Assembly: GCA_024138025.1 (NCBI GenBank)
Contig: JAMXBD010000694.1
Location: 124,001-188,000 of the forward strand
DNA from: Combretum micranthum
Lineage: Eukaryota; Streptophyta; Magnoliopsida; Myrtales; Combretaceae
Direction: 5' to 3'
DNA: 64,000 nucleotides
Shown: piece by piece, positions 25,001 to 34,886 of the stretch
How the letters are laid out: each line of letters opens with the position of its first letter
Numbering within the stretch: the stretch's first letter is position 1
Made by a program: the position numbers and the translations under genes
The notes under the pieces: generated by a model
Told to the model about the DNA's origin: nothing
What the model saw: the letters and a program-made list of their open reading frames with translations, nothing else
Databases searched by the model: none

Positions 25001-26840
25001 GTATAGAATACATTTTTCCTAAAGAAATCAACTTGAAAATGGACTTTACTAAATTCGGATTTTTGGAAACCCCCTAGTAAAGGACCCACTTAAAAGTTTA
25101 TAAATGAAGATTTTATTTAAGAAATAAAGGCCTTAGGATATAACTAATATGAGGGTCAAAATTCTTTAAGCAAAATAGAGTTTTCCTAAAAGAAAATCCT
25201 TGTAATATGTAGGTGTGACTAAGTGTAGTAAACTCACTTGTTAAACATTAATATGAAATGGTTTTCTAAGAAAAGTTTATGTAAATTCTTTAAACCTAAA
25301 GAGCTATAAGAACTTAGGCTCATTAGAGTTCATATCATGACATTCATGATAGGGAAAATCATTACCATTGCATTTAGTTTCATTTTACACTTAGGAATCT
25401 CAAGTGCATTCATGAAAACCGCATTTTCGGAACTATGTACCGCTGTACAGATCTGATCCCTCGTTTCCGAGGCTTAGATATTTTCAAAACTTGATTTAAA
25501 CTTCATATTTAGAAAGCTCTTCCGAAGTAGATAGAAATCGATATAAAATTTGCGAGATTCCGAGTTAAAATGACCAAGTTATGGCCGTTTTAAGTTGGAA
25601 TTCCCGCTTAGGACGCGAATTACGAATTTGATAAGTTCGTATGAAGTCGTTGGATTAGTTTGAGTTGAAATACTTATTAGAGTATTTCTTCCTTTTTAGG
25701 TTATCCCGAGTTCGACGATTCCCTACCACCGGATTATTATTACTAGAAGACCGGTGATCCAATGGCCGAGTGAGTTTTCTCCTTGTTTTGTTACCTTGAT
25801 TGTGCTTGTAATTAGTCGCATTAGAATTTTAGGAACAAGATAAAAATCGATGTGAATGGGGATGGGATATATGATGAGACTGTGATGAATGTATGCCAAG
25901 GAATACTAAAGCATATCGAAACCACGATTTGATTGGATAACTGCACGGTTCATATTATTTATGTGTATGATATTGCCTGGTCACTCTAAAGAATGTATAA
26001 ATATTTTGACCTAAGCAAAAAGTAAATTGATCATGCATCGCATCAGACATATTGCATTTGGTAGCGTGCTACTCCTACGCAGGTCGATCGGTATGGTCCG
26101 AGGACTCGTTTGAGTAATGAGACCCGGTGCCAGAGCTCATTCTAGGGTACTAAGGCGCATGTGGATGCATCCTTGGATGAGCCTAGCCGAGTCGAGTGCT
26201 AAGAGCCAGGGCTTGGGGACTAGCAGCGGTCGTGTAGACTCAATACCATTCCTAACCCAAGATACGGAGGGCGTAAATCCGTTCTGTGTGTGGGTTCCGG
26301 TTACCCATGCATAATTGCTTGCTCACGTGTTTGTTCATGCATAGCATATGATTGATTAATAACTTGTTTGTTATGGTACGGAATTAAGGGAATTCTCACT
26401 AAGCTAGTGTAGCTTATACCCCAATAGTTGTTTAAATGAGCAGGTTATTCCAAGAATGCTAAGTGGGGACCGAGATGGTTGAAGTCGAGAATGACTTCGG
26501 GATTCCGGCAAGATATAAGAATGCTTGAAGTTTTTGGCTAAGCTTTACGATTTGCCTTGTAATAGTTTTATGTAGTGAAGTCTTGGGATGAATGTAATTG
26601 AAGTTTGATGATTTATATTTTGAAGTATAGTGTTTTGTATTTGGAGTATAGTGGATTGTATTTCCTTTACATTGTTACTCAATTGTATCAACATAAAATG
26701 TATCATTCCGATGTGTCTCCTTATGTGTTAGACGCCTTGTACATAGTATGGAAGCCTTGCGTGACTGAGGTGGTCATTCTTAGGCTTTAATATTGTGTAC
26801 GGCGGACTGCCACGTTTAGGGTACCCTTCGGGGCGTGACA
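22054..26840 (+). repeat. 5' LTR of element D
   Basis: 4.79 kb from TGTAAGCCCCGG to GGGGCGTGACA. It contains a CCGGC plus C-run (23973-23996), a TATA box (24059-24066), and the shared 35-bp block (25564-25596). Open frames at 22619-22831, 26117-26314 and 26605-26790 are LTR sequence. The 26117 frame is the sense counterpart of the LTR-1 frame at 5804-6004. Confidence 0.85.
24059..24066 (+). promoter_or_regulatory. LTR TATA box (element D)
   Basis: TATATAAA about 85 bp downstream of GTGCCGGC and a C-run (23973-23996), the same layout as in the other LTRs. Confidence 0.55.
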
Positions 26841-26847
26841 GTTTAGT

Positions 26848-26859
26848 TGGTATCAGAGC
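26848..26859 (+). other. Primer-binding site (initiator tRNA-Met), element D
   Basis: TGGTATCAGAGC seven bases after the CGTGACA end of the D LTR. Confidence 0.85.
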
Positions 26860-27302
26860 GACAAGGTTTTGGGAATTAGGTGGGAAGCCTTTAGAGAATA
26901 GGATGTTAAAGATATGATCTTAGAATGAATAGATAAGTGTTAGATGACCCTTAGGTAAGAAGAAAATAGATTTAGCTCAATGACCTTTAAGGTATGACTT
27001 TCGATCATTAAGGATTTGAATTCTATCTTGGAGACTTTTGAAGAACATAGAAACAAACATATGAAGAAGGAAGAATGAAAATATTTGATGGGATGATCGA
27101 ATCTATACTAGCAACTGCAAAATATAGGAGTAAGTGACCTTACGACTTTTAGTTCAAGCCAATGATAGAGATGCTAGATTACCCCTTTGACCTAGGAGAC
27201 CACTAGGTGGGTAGGATTGATTGCGTGATTTCACCGTTTTTCTAAATAAACAAGTCTAAAGAAAATAAAAAGTTAACTCTTTTTCTAAAACATAAGCAGC
27301 TT

Positions 27303-27684
27303 GTGAGTAGTATAATTAGACTAACACGACCGTCTCGTCCTGTTTCTAGGAGACTACCTAAGGAGAACGTGCAACCGTCGACTAGCCTTCCCGATGAACA
27401 ACAAGTGAGAGACACTCCACCACAAGATCCAATGCAACAAGTCATAGACCTTCTAGGGTGTTTGGTGGATACACAAAAGCTCCTCTTACAACAAGCTTAT
27501 TAGGAATGTGCCGGTTCAGGTGGAAGGACCCCACCAAGTGACAATGCAAGGAATTGAGACTCCTTCTGTTATGGCTAGTCCAAGCTCCAAAGTCAGAAGG
27601 TATAAGACAACTAGCCTAACAGTTAAGAATGAACCTTTTAAGAGGCGTAAGATCAATTGTTGGAAGTGCAAGGAAAGTCATTAT
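27303..27684 (+). pseudogene. gag remnant of element D, cut inside the first zinc knuckle
   Basis: An N-terminal part rich in Arg, Pro and Gln (ending near LVDTQKLLLQQAY) runs into a stop and frame change at about 27503. The next frame carries basic residues and the start of a zinc knuckle, CWKCKESHY, matching CWKCKEAHV in element C and CWKCKRKHY in family A. There is no capsid domain between N-terminus and knuckle. The distance from primer site to knuckle (about 0.8 kb) is like that in family A, so both share a reduced gag design. The knuckle is broken at 27684 by the deletion junction. Confidence 0.6.
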
Positions 27685-28545
27685 CTAGGAAAACCAGGGT
27701 TTATATTATAAGAATAATGACATTGTGAGATGAATAGTAGTGAATAGTACGAAAAGACCAGTTAATACCGGTAGTAATAAAATATGAAATAAATCGCAAA
27801 AAAATCTAATTATTCTTGTTATCTAAAAATTATAAAGCTGATATATTTGGAAATCTTATGAAATTACGAGTTTAACGGTACTAATGGTATATTTTTTATA
27901 TCTCGAGCCTAGGGACACGCTTTTCGAAAGTCTGTATCCGAACGGGATTGAAATAAGTCAAAAATTTACCAATCTAATATTTTTAAACAAACTTATATTA
28001 CTACGAATAATTCTACACATTTAAACTGCACCGGCCTCTAGGGTTAAGGGCGCTAGATTGCCGGACTTAAACTATTGTATTCCACTTAGGGTCTCCGGAT
28101 GATTTTTTCCAATTTAGATCTTTGCCAATTTGGAAACTGGTATTTTATGTTTATACAGTATATTTGATTTGAGAAATTTATCTTAAATTTTAATTTTGTA
28201 AGTATTTAATATCTCTCGACGTTTTTGGAATTCTTTGAATTGAGTTTTATTTCCGAAGGTTAATCATTATTTACTTTTTAATAATTTGTTTTTGGGCTTT
28301 ATATTACTCGATTTCACAAGTTGGAGTTACGTATAGAATTTGTCGTACGTAGTAGTTTTGGAATTGAAGTATGTTGAGTTCTTATTTTGTTTTTAAGGAT
28401 TCTTATTTTCCTCAATATTAAGAAATTTTCGAATCCGTTCGTGATTTAAGACTAGTCAAAGTTTGGTTTTAATTTGGAGTGATTTTTAGGGTTTATTTTC
28501 GAAGTTCATCTTGGAATTATTTATTGAAATTGTCCGGGGCTTACA
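27685..28545 (-). repeat. Family A LTR-3, last part
   Basis: CTAGGAAAACC onward follows LTR-1 from 9364 to its end and finishes in CCGGGGCTTACA, then the AAAAT duplication. It completes the third LTR interrupted at 22053. Confidence 0.85.
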
Positions 28546-28550
28546 AAAAT

Positions 28551-29505
28551 ACACATGAAAATCTTGCCATTACAAGATTAAATGGTAGGAAGGCTTAAGA
28601 TTCATCACCTAAGGTAGGATTAAGTGAAGAAATGGAGAAGAATAAAGCTTGTTGTGTGTATGTGTGTTGGGGTTGGAAGTCACGGCACTGGAGGGGAGAA
28701 TAGAGAGGATTTTGTGAAATTTGAACAAATGAAATGAGAATGGAAGGGGTAGAAAATTAAAAGACTATTTTTATTAAGTGAATTAGAGTTTGTTAATTAA
28801 TAAAAGGAAATAAAAAATAGGCAAAATTGGAGACTAATTTGGTGGTGGGGGGGGGGGGGGGGGGAGAGTGGGGGGTGGCATGCGCCGGCCATGCTAGGAG
28901 AAAGAGAGAGGCAGAATTGAATTTGTTTGAATTTGTAATTTATGTAATAAAAGTATTAAATGTGATAATTTGCTTAAGAGAAAAAAATTTCTTGGAAAAG
29001 AAAATATAATGAGTAATTGTAAGGATGTAAGACTAAGGTATGGGTTGTGTGTGTAGGAGGTTGTACTTGTGAATAGTAATAATAGTAGACAGACATTTAC
29101 TTTATCGGTAGTATAGAAAATACGGGAAAAGGCTATAACTGTAATTTTTATAACCCAAAAAATTATAAAACTTATATTTTAAAATCATTATAAAATTTCA
29201 GTTCTAAAGAGTATTCCAAAATATTTTTCTGAGTTTCTAGTTTCGGGGGCTTGCTTTTCCGTAATGGAGCTTGGGAAGGCCCGAAAGAGAAAATTTTTCG
29301 AATCAAAACTTTCTATGGTTTAAAATATACTTTAAAACAATATTCCACATTAAATTATTTTATAAAAGTTCTTTTGATGAAAATCGAAGGAAAGCCGGAT
29401 CTAGGGTTCCTAGGTTTCTCTCACAAAGCTTGAACTAAATAGGTTTAGGATTTCGTTTTCCGGTTTCCGAAGTTTACTTGATTACTAGGAAAACCAGGGT
29501 TTACA
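28551..29505 (-). repeat. 3' LTR of element C, inner piece
   Basis: It continues the 3' LTR interrupted at 5395 and matches 42291-43226 at roughly 96%. It ends CCAGGGTTTACA next to the polypurine tract. The TATA box of the 5' LTR copy (42505-42512) is altered here. A run of 18 G (28847-28864) has expanded where the other LTR has a mixed GGGGCGGGGGGC. A GCATGCGCCGGCC motif is at 28879-28891. Confidence 0.85.
28847..28864 (+). repeat. Poly-G run (18 G) in an LTR promoter region
   Basis: Uninterrupted G run on the plus strand (C run on the LTR sense strand), next to the conserved GC-rich motif. Length is prone to sequencing error. Confidence 0.7.
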
Positions 29506-29518
29506 ACCTTCCCTCCTT
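29506..29518 (-). other. Polypurine tract of element C
   Basis: The minus strand reads AAGGAGGGAAGGT, flush with the 3' LTR start (TGTAAACCCTGG). Confidence 0.8.
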
Positions 29519-29534
29519 AAACAGAGTTTTGTCC

Positions 29535-29978
29535 TCAAAACTGAACCGACGTATATTGTCCCTCAAACAACTCGGGATACTTTCTCCGAATTTCCTCTTC
29601 AGCTTTCCAAGTTGCTTCCTTGGAGGCATGATTTCTCCACAACACCTTAACAAAATGAATCTCCTTATTTCGTAGCCTCTAGGTTTTCTTATCTAAAATC
29701 TTTATAGGATGTTCTTCATATGTCAAATTCTCCTTTAGTTGAATGGGTTCCAATTCCAAAATCCTTTCCGGGTCGGGTACATACTTTCTTAATACCGACA
29801 CATGGAACACGTTGTGAATTCCTGACAAGTTTGGTGGTAAAGCTAGTTGGTACACTAGATCTCTGATTCTTTCCAAGATTTCGAAGGGTCCAATATATCT
29901 TGGGCTCAACTTCCCTTGTGTACACATTCTCCTTATACTTTTGATCGGGCTTATTTTCTGATACACATGGTCGCCCAC
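29535..29978 (-). pseudogene. Integrase C-terminal region and chromodomain of element C pol
   Basis: The frame from 29978 gives the post-integrase block with LSPRYIGPFEILERI, LPPNLSGIHNVFHVSVLRKY and YEEHPIKILDKK. After one in-frame stop the same frame continues with LRNKEIHFVKVLWRNHA, EATWKAEEEIRRKYPELF, and ends at a stop at 29535. This is a chromodomain of the Tekay/Del type, thought to steer integration toward chromatin marks. The single stop truncates it. It lies only about 17 bp from the polypurine tract, so pol runs to the end of the internal region, as usual for this clade. Confidence 0.85.
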
Positions 29979-30061
29979 TTTAAACTCGAGTTCCTTCTTT
30001 TCAAATCTGCCCAGCTCTTTTGCCCGTCTTGAGCCTCTTTCATTTTTTCATTGGATTACCC

Positions 30062-30874
30062 TCACCTTATTGGCCGCCTCTTGTACCAATTCTGGCCGAT
30101 AGCTAACTTCTCCACGTCATCCCAAAATAGAGGGGGCCTACAATACCGTCCATATAAGGCTTCGTACGGTGGCATCTGAATGGTTGAGTAGTAGCTGTTG
30201 TTGTAAGCAAACTCGATGAGGGGTATATGGTTATCCCAGCTCCCTTTGAATTCCAACACATAGGCTCTTAACATGTCTTCCAGGGTTTGGATTGTCCGCT
30301 CAGATTGTCCATCGGTCTGAGGGTGGTATGCCGTACTGAAGTGTAACTTTGTACCCAAACTCTTTTGTAGACTTGTCCAAAACTTGGACACAAATCTTGG
30401 GTCTCTGTCTGAAATGATTCCTGCTGGTATACCGTGTAGACGCATAATCTCTCGAATGTAGATCTTGGCCAACTTATCCATTAAATAGGTCATGTTTATG
30501 GGTAAGAAGTGCGCTGACATAGTTAACTGATCCACTATTACCCATACGACATCACAACCCAAAGAAGTCTTCAGAAAACCACACACAAAGTCCATGGATA
30601 TCTGATCCCACTTCCATTCGAGGATGGGTAAAGGCTTTAACAATCCTCTTAGCCTTTGGTGTTCCACTTTCACTTGTAGGCAAACCGGACATTTCATTAC
30701 ATATTCTGCTATATCCTTCTTCATGCCATTCCACCAATAGTGGCTTTTCAAATCTTGGTACATCTTGGTATCTCCAGGATGTATAGTGTAACCAGAGTTG
30801 TGCACTTCACTCATTACCTCTTTTCTTAATTCTCCATTTTCTGGCACACACAATCTTCCCTTCATTCTAATCAC
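30062..30874 (-). pseudogene. Integrase domain of element C pol
   Basis: A 270-residue open piece. The zinc-binding H-H-C-C is present (VHNSGYTIHPG, then MKCPVCLQVK). It is followed by the DDE core: first Asp in QISMDFVCGF, second in ISDRDPRFVS, and Glu in YHPQTDGQSERTIQTLEDM after the conserved D. Integrase inserts the element cDNA. All catalytic residues are kept, but the frame shifts after WDDVEKLAIGQ, where a typical protein would continue toward the C-terminal region. It follows RNase H directly, the Ty3/gypsy order. Confidence 0.9.
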
Positions 30875-30934
30875 ATCCTCATCATCTATTGCAAAGTCTA
30901 GGTATTTCCCTGCTTGGGTTTCCTTTTTAATCCT

Positions 30935-31546
30935 TTATATTACTTCGTCATACCTTTGGGCCTCTTTGATTCTTTCAATCAAGGTTGGTTCCAATACCAG
31001 ATTAGCTATCTCAAGCTCTACACTTTGGCCTATAAACTCAATCATCAACTTCTCAAAATCTTTAATCAAATCCCTTTGGCTTGTGATCAAAGCAGCTACT
31101 TCTCCATAATTTTTCCGACTTAAGGCATCTGCAACTGCATTAACTTTCCCTAGACAGTAATTTATTCCCAAATTGTAGTCTTTTATCAGTTCCAACCATC
31201 TCTTTTACCTCATGTTTAGTTCTTTTTGTGTGAACAAATACTTAAGACTCTTGTGATCCGTGTATACTTCACACCTTTGCCCATATAGATAATGTCTCCA
31301 AAGTTTTAAGGCGAAGACAATTGCGGCCAACTCCAGATCATGCGTAGGGTAGTTCTGCTCGTGGGGTCTTAACTGTTGAGAGGCATAGGCAATAACCTTT
31401 CCTTCCTGCATTAGTACACATCCAAGGCCATTCCTTGAAGCATCACTATGCACCGTTTAAGACTTTTCCATGTCTGGCAGAACTAAGATCGGTGCTGATA
31501 CCAACCGTTGTTTTAATTCTTGGAAACTCTGTCCTCTTTTATCCAT
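30935..31546 (-). pseudogene. RNase H domain and connection of element C pol
   Basis: The piece 31205-31453 carries [20 protein letters not shown] sequence, [20 protein letters not shown] and [19 protein letters not shown], the hallmarks of gypsy-type RNase H. After a stop, 30935-31195 continues with LIKDYNLGINYCLGKVNAVADALSRK (first part) and the ALSRK tail. RNase H degrades the RNA strand during reverse transcription. Two stops and one frame change make it non-functional. Confidence 0.85.
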
Positions 31547-32664
31547 CTAAACAAATTTCTCGCTCTTTTGTGTCAACTGAGTCAGTGGCTTGGCTATTTT
31601 TGAAAAATCTTTCACAAACTTGCGATAGTAGCCAGCCAATCCCAAGAAACTTCTCACTTTGGTAACTATTTGTGGCTGTTTCCACTCCACTACAGCCTTA
31701 ATCTTTTCGGGGTCAACTGATATCCCCTTTCCTGTTACAACATGTCCAAGAAAAGATATCTTATCTAACCAAAAACCACATTTGGATAATTTGGCATACA
31801 ACTTGTTTTCTCTCAAGTTTGTAACGCCATCCAAAGATGTTCCTCATGTTGTTCCTTAGTCTTGAAATATATCAAAATATCATCAATGAAGACGATTACA
31901 CACTTGTCCAAAAGTGGCTTGTAAACCCTATTCATAAGATCCATAAATGCCGCTAGTGCATTGATTAGTCCAAATGACATCACTAGAAACTCGTAATGTC
32001 CATAACGAGTACGAAAAGCCGTCTTTGGTACATCTTCAGGCTTTATTCTTAACTGATGATATCCTGAGCGTAGATCAATGCATGAGAACACGCACACTCC
32101 TTGTAGCTGATCAAACAAATCATCAATCCTTGGTAAAAGGTATCGATTCTTGATGGTTACCTTGTTTAGCTCACGATAATCGATACACAACCTCATAGAT
32201 TCATCCTCCTTCTTTACAAATAAGATAGGTGCGCCCCATGGCGACACACTTGGTCTTATGAATTTCTGATCCAAGAGTTCTTGTAGTTGGGTCTTTAGCT
32301 CTTTTAACACAGTCGGTACCATCCGGTATGATGCCTTAGATATTGGTTTGGTATCTGAAGCCAATACAATTTCAAAGTCAATTTCTCTTTTCGGTGGCAA
32401 CCCAGGTAAGATTTCTGGAAACACGTCCAAGTACTCGTTTACCACTGGTATATCCTTTTCCTCCCGAGTTTCCTCCTCATCCAGAATACCTTCGATAAGC
32501 ATTACATCTTCATCTTCCATCATCAATTCAAAAGAATTTAACCCAAACTTTTGGGGAACTATGGTTTCTCCTACGAACTCCACTCCTTCTCTCGATCGAT
32601 CATAGAAACTCACCATCCTCTTTCGGAAATCTACTACAGCTCTGACCTTGCTTAACCAGTTCAT
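31547..32664 (-). pseudogene. Reverse transcriptase domain of element C pol
   Basis: The main open piece (31813-32664) has the linker [20 protein letters not shown], the finger/palm motif [34 protein letters not shown], and the catalytic FIDDILIY at 31874-31893 (Asp-Asp present). A frameshift near 31820-31834 follows. The next piece (31547-31834) continues with [23 protein letters not shown] and [19 protein letters not shown], the thumb and connection of gypsy RT. It copies element RNA to DNA. Single changes are visible (INALAAF where AP is usual). Confidence 0.9.
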
Positions 32665-32985
32665 GCAAGAATAACTTTATATTTATTAATCTCCAACACT
32701 ATCAAATCACTCCTTAAGTGATGCCCTTGAATCTCTAATGGGAAATCCTTTATTACTTCCCGAGTTGACACGACACTCTCGGTGGGTGTTTTAATTCTTA
32801 GGCTAGCAGTAGTTGTGGCTATAGGTAATCTAAGTCACCCAGCCAAACTAGTGGTGATGAACGAGTGGGTCGCTCCCGTGTCAAACAAAACATAAGCCTC
32901 AATTTCATTCACCCATATGTGCCCTGTGGTCAACAAACATGCATCACTACACGATCCTAAAACACTCTCACTGCTACCTATTTGG
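32665..32985 (-). pseudogene. Aspartic protease domain of element C pol
   Basis: Reading the minus strand, the catalytic motif LFDTGATHSF is at about 32864-32893, preceded by VNEIEAYV and followed after a stop by LRLPIATTTA and a segment resembling [18 protein letters not shown]. The usual join to RT (a G-M-D-W-L type motif) is broken: a stop and frame change come just before MNWLSK at 32664. It would cleave the Gag-Pol polyprotein. Confidence 0.75.
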
Positions 32986-33082
32986 GGGTTTTAGATTCCA
33001 GCTTTCCTATTTACAAATTTTATTTCCTTATTGAAAACTTGTTAAATAAAAAAAAAACTTTCAACTTAAGAGGGTTTTGTTA

Positions 33083-34402
33083 CTAACCTATCACTAGGCC
33101 GCTACCCATGCCGTCTTCTTGGTCCATGGTGGCTAACTCCACCTGCTCATCATCATCCTCCTCGACTATCCACTAGTCTTCAAAGTTGTATAGTCTCATC
33201 CCATGCATAGCTGATGTTGCACAACTTTCGCCTTTACTCCTAGATCTCATAGGGTTGGCATTGCTTAAAGTCCTAAATGGTCGAGCGGCCACACTTTTCC
33301 TTTGCGAGCATTCAAAGGCCAAGTACCCCTTCTCTTTACAGATGAAGCAAGTCACGGCCATTTTCTTTGGACATGTGTAAACCATATGGCCAGACTCACC
33401 ACAAAAGTAACACTTATTTCTCAGTTGCAGGCATTGCCTTGGGACATGAGCCTCCTTGCACTTCCAGCAAGTGATACCGGCCTTTGACTGATTTAGCCTG
33501 CCACTAGCATTGTCCTTGAATCCATAATATGGCTTGTACCTCTTTCCTTTAAACCCTAAACTCGAGGTATCAAACGGCCTCCTTTTGAACACTCTCTTAT
33601 TAAGTTCCTAGTATTTCCTTTTCCTGGCTCCCTCTATCACTCAAGCCTTTTCTACTAACTCTAGGTAGGTTTTCACTCAGAATTCTTCTAGTTTGATTCT
33701 TAATTCCTCACCCAGACCTCCCGTAAATACTTGTTTCTTTAACTCCTTGCTCTCCCTAAAGGATTCAAGAGCATACTGTAGCAGGTGTGTAAACTCTGTC
33801 TCATACTGTTCCACAGTCCTCCCCTTTTGCTTGACATGTAAGAAGTCTGCACTGTATCTTACTCTTAAGTTTGAGGGAAAATAATTCTCCAAAAATTTCC
33901 AAAGGAAGGACTCCCATGTAACGGGTGGGGCTAAGCTTCTTTTCTTAGAGTCCCACTAAACTCTTACATTATATCTCAACATATATGTCCCGTATTCCAA
34001 TTGCAAGTAGGGTGGAATCTCATAAGCAACAAAAGAGCGCTCAATCTAAGCTAGCCAATCCTCGGCCTCATCGGGCTTACCGAATGCCCCGTCAAAATAC
34101 CGATTACTCTTGATAAAGTCCGGTAAGGAGCTTCGATGAGTCCTTCGGTATGGTGGAGGTGGTGGTAAAGGTACATTATATGAATGCTCCTCCTGTGGAG
34201 CGAGGACCTCGGCAGTCACTTCCCGGTGATCTGCGGGTGGTGGTGGTAGCGGAGAAGAATCCCTAACACTTTGTCCTTGATGCGGGTTCTGATTTTGCTT
34301 TTAGATGAATGTGTTTAAAAGATTAGCCAACTGCCCAATCGCATTCATCATATCGTTTTGTGGGTTCTAGGGTGCTACTCCCTGTTGGTTCTTTTGGGAC
34401 AT
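33083..34402 (-). pseudogene. gag of element C
   Basis: Starts at ATG 34402 (MSQKNQQGVA). It has a Pro-rich N-terminal stretch, then a retrotransposon-Gag capsid block with ENYFPSNLRVRYSADFLHV and EQYETEFTHLLQYALESF, then three knuckles CWKCKEAHVPRQC, CYFCGESGHMVYTC and CFICKEKGYLAFEC. In the third knuckle His is replaced by Tyr. The acidic tail EEDDDEQVELATMDQEDG follows a stop at 33173, and the frame ends at 33083-33085. At least five in-frame stops show decay. Length about 440 codons. Gag forms the particle and packages RNA. Confidence 0.85.
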
Positions 34403-34886
34403 TGCGGGTTGGTTGACTTCGATCGGAAGAGGTTCTTGCTCCCAATTTCGAATCAATTGGTTTCGTTTGTTTGCACATTATTTAGTAAGTTTTAGTGTCT
34501 TTTTAATGTTTTCAAATTTGTAAAAGTTAATTCGTCAAACAAGATTTGTAACTTTAAGAAAATTCAAGAAATCAAAATTTCTAAAATGTAAATCAATCAT
34601 ATAAAACTTCATATAATCGTAAGAAAACCATAAAACAAAAGAACTCATACATGAAGAAATAAATTCACAAGTTCATAATAATGGCATGAATGAATGAGTG
34701 CTCATCCAACTATATGTGTCTAATGCAATTCATAGCTAATGCATAACGTGCTTGATCATAAAAGAACCATAATTTCTTTCTTTTGAAATAAACATGATCT
34801 TTCATTACTTTCGTAAGCTATACAAGCAATTACATTGGAAATTTTCATCTTACAAAATTTGGCAAGCTACTAATCTAGTCTTAGTC
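34403..34886 (-). other. Untranslated stretch between leader ORF and gag
   Basis: About 0.48 kb, AT-rich with many stops in all frames. No motif recognised. Confidence 0.4.

Larger units (their letters stand above)
22054..27684 (+). mobile_element. Truncated non-autonomous LTR element D, opposite orientation
   Basis: A plus-strand 5' LTR (22054-26840), primer site (26848-26859) and about 0.84 kb of internal region with gag N-terminal and first-knuckle coding. It then breaks off inside the first knuckle at 27684. The sequence continues as CTAGGAAAACC of a minus-oriented A-family LTR. Polypurine tract and 3' LTR are gone. Its LTR starts exactly like the A family (TGTAAGCCCCGG) but carries about 0.43 kb more near the 5' end, so it is a sister subfamily. 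It inserted in the third A LTR, then one deletion removed its 3' part and neighbouring LTR sequence. Confidence 0.8.
5396..28545 (-). mobile_element. Non-autonomous tri-LTR retrotransposon composite (family A)
   Basis: The order on the plus strand is LTR-1 (5396-10227), internal 1 (10228-12306), LTR-2 (12307-17146), internal 2 (17147-19228), LTR-3a (19229-22053), inserted element D (22054-27684), LTR-3b (27685-28545). All A parts are minus-oriented with a repeat period of about 6.9 kb. A single AAAAT duplication brackets the whole, as expected if one element inserted and was later duplicated in place by unequal LTR-LTR exchange. Internal regions are about 2.08 kb, with primer site and polypurine tract at the correct ends, a zinc-knuckle gag remnant and no protease, RT or integrase. 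Mobilisation would have required proteins from another element. Element C is of the right type and shares the same primer site and end motifs, but this is inference. Confidence 0.85.

Noticed and set aside
29251..29433. Plus-strand frames over the LTR end and pol (for example 29251-29433, 30798-31109, 32348-32605)
   Set aside because: Antisense shadows of the element C LTR and pol frames.
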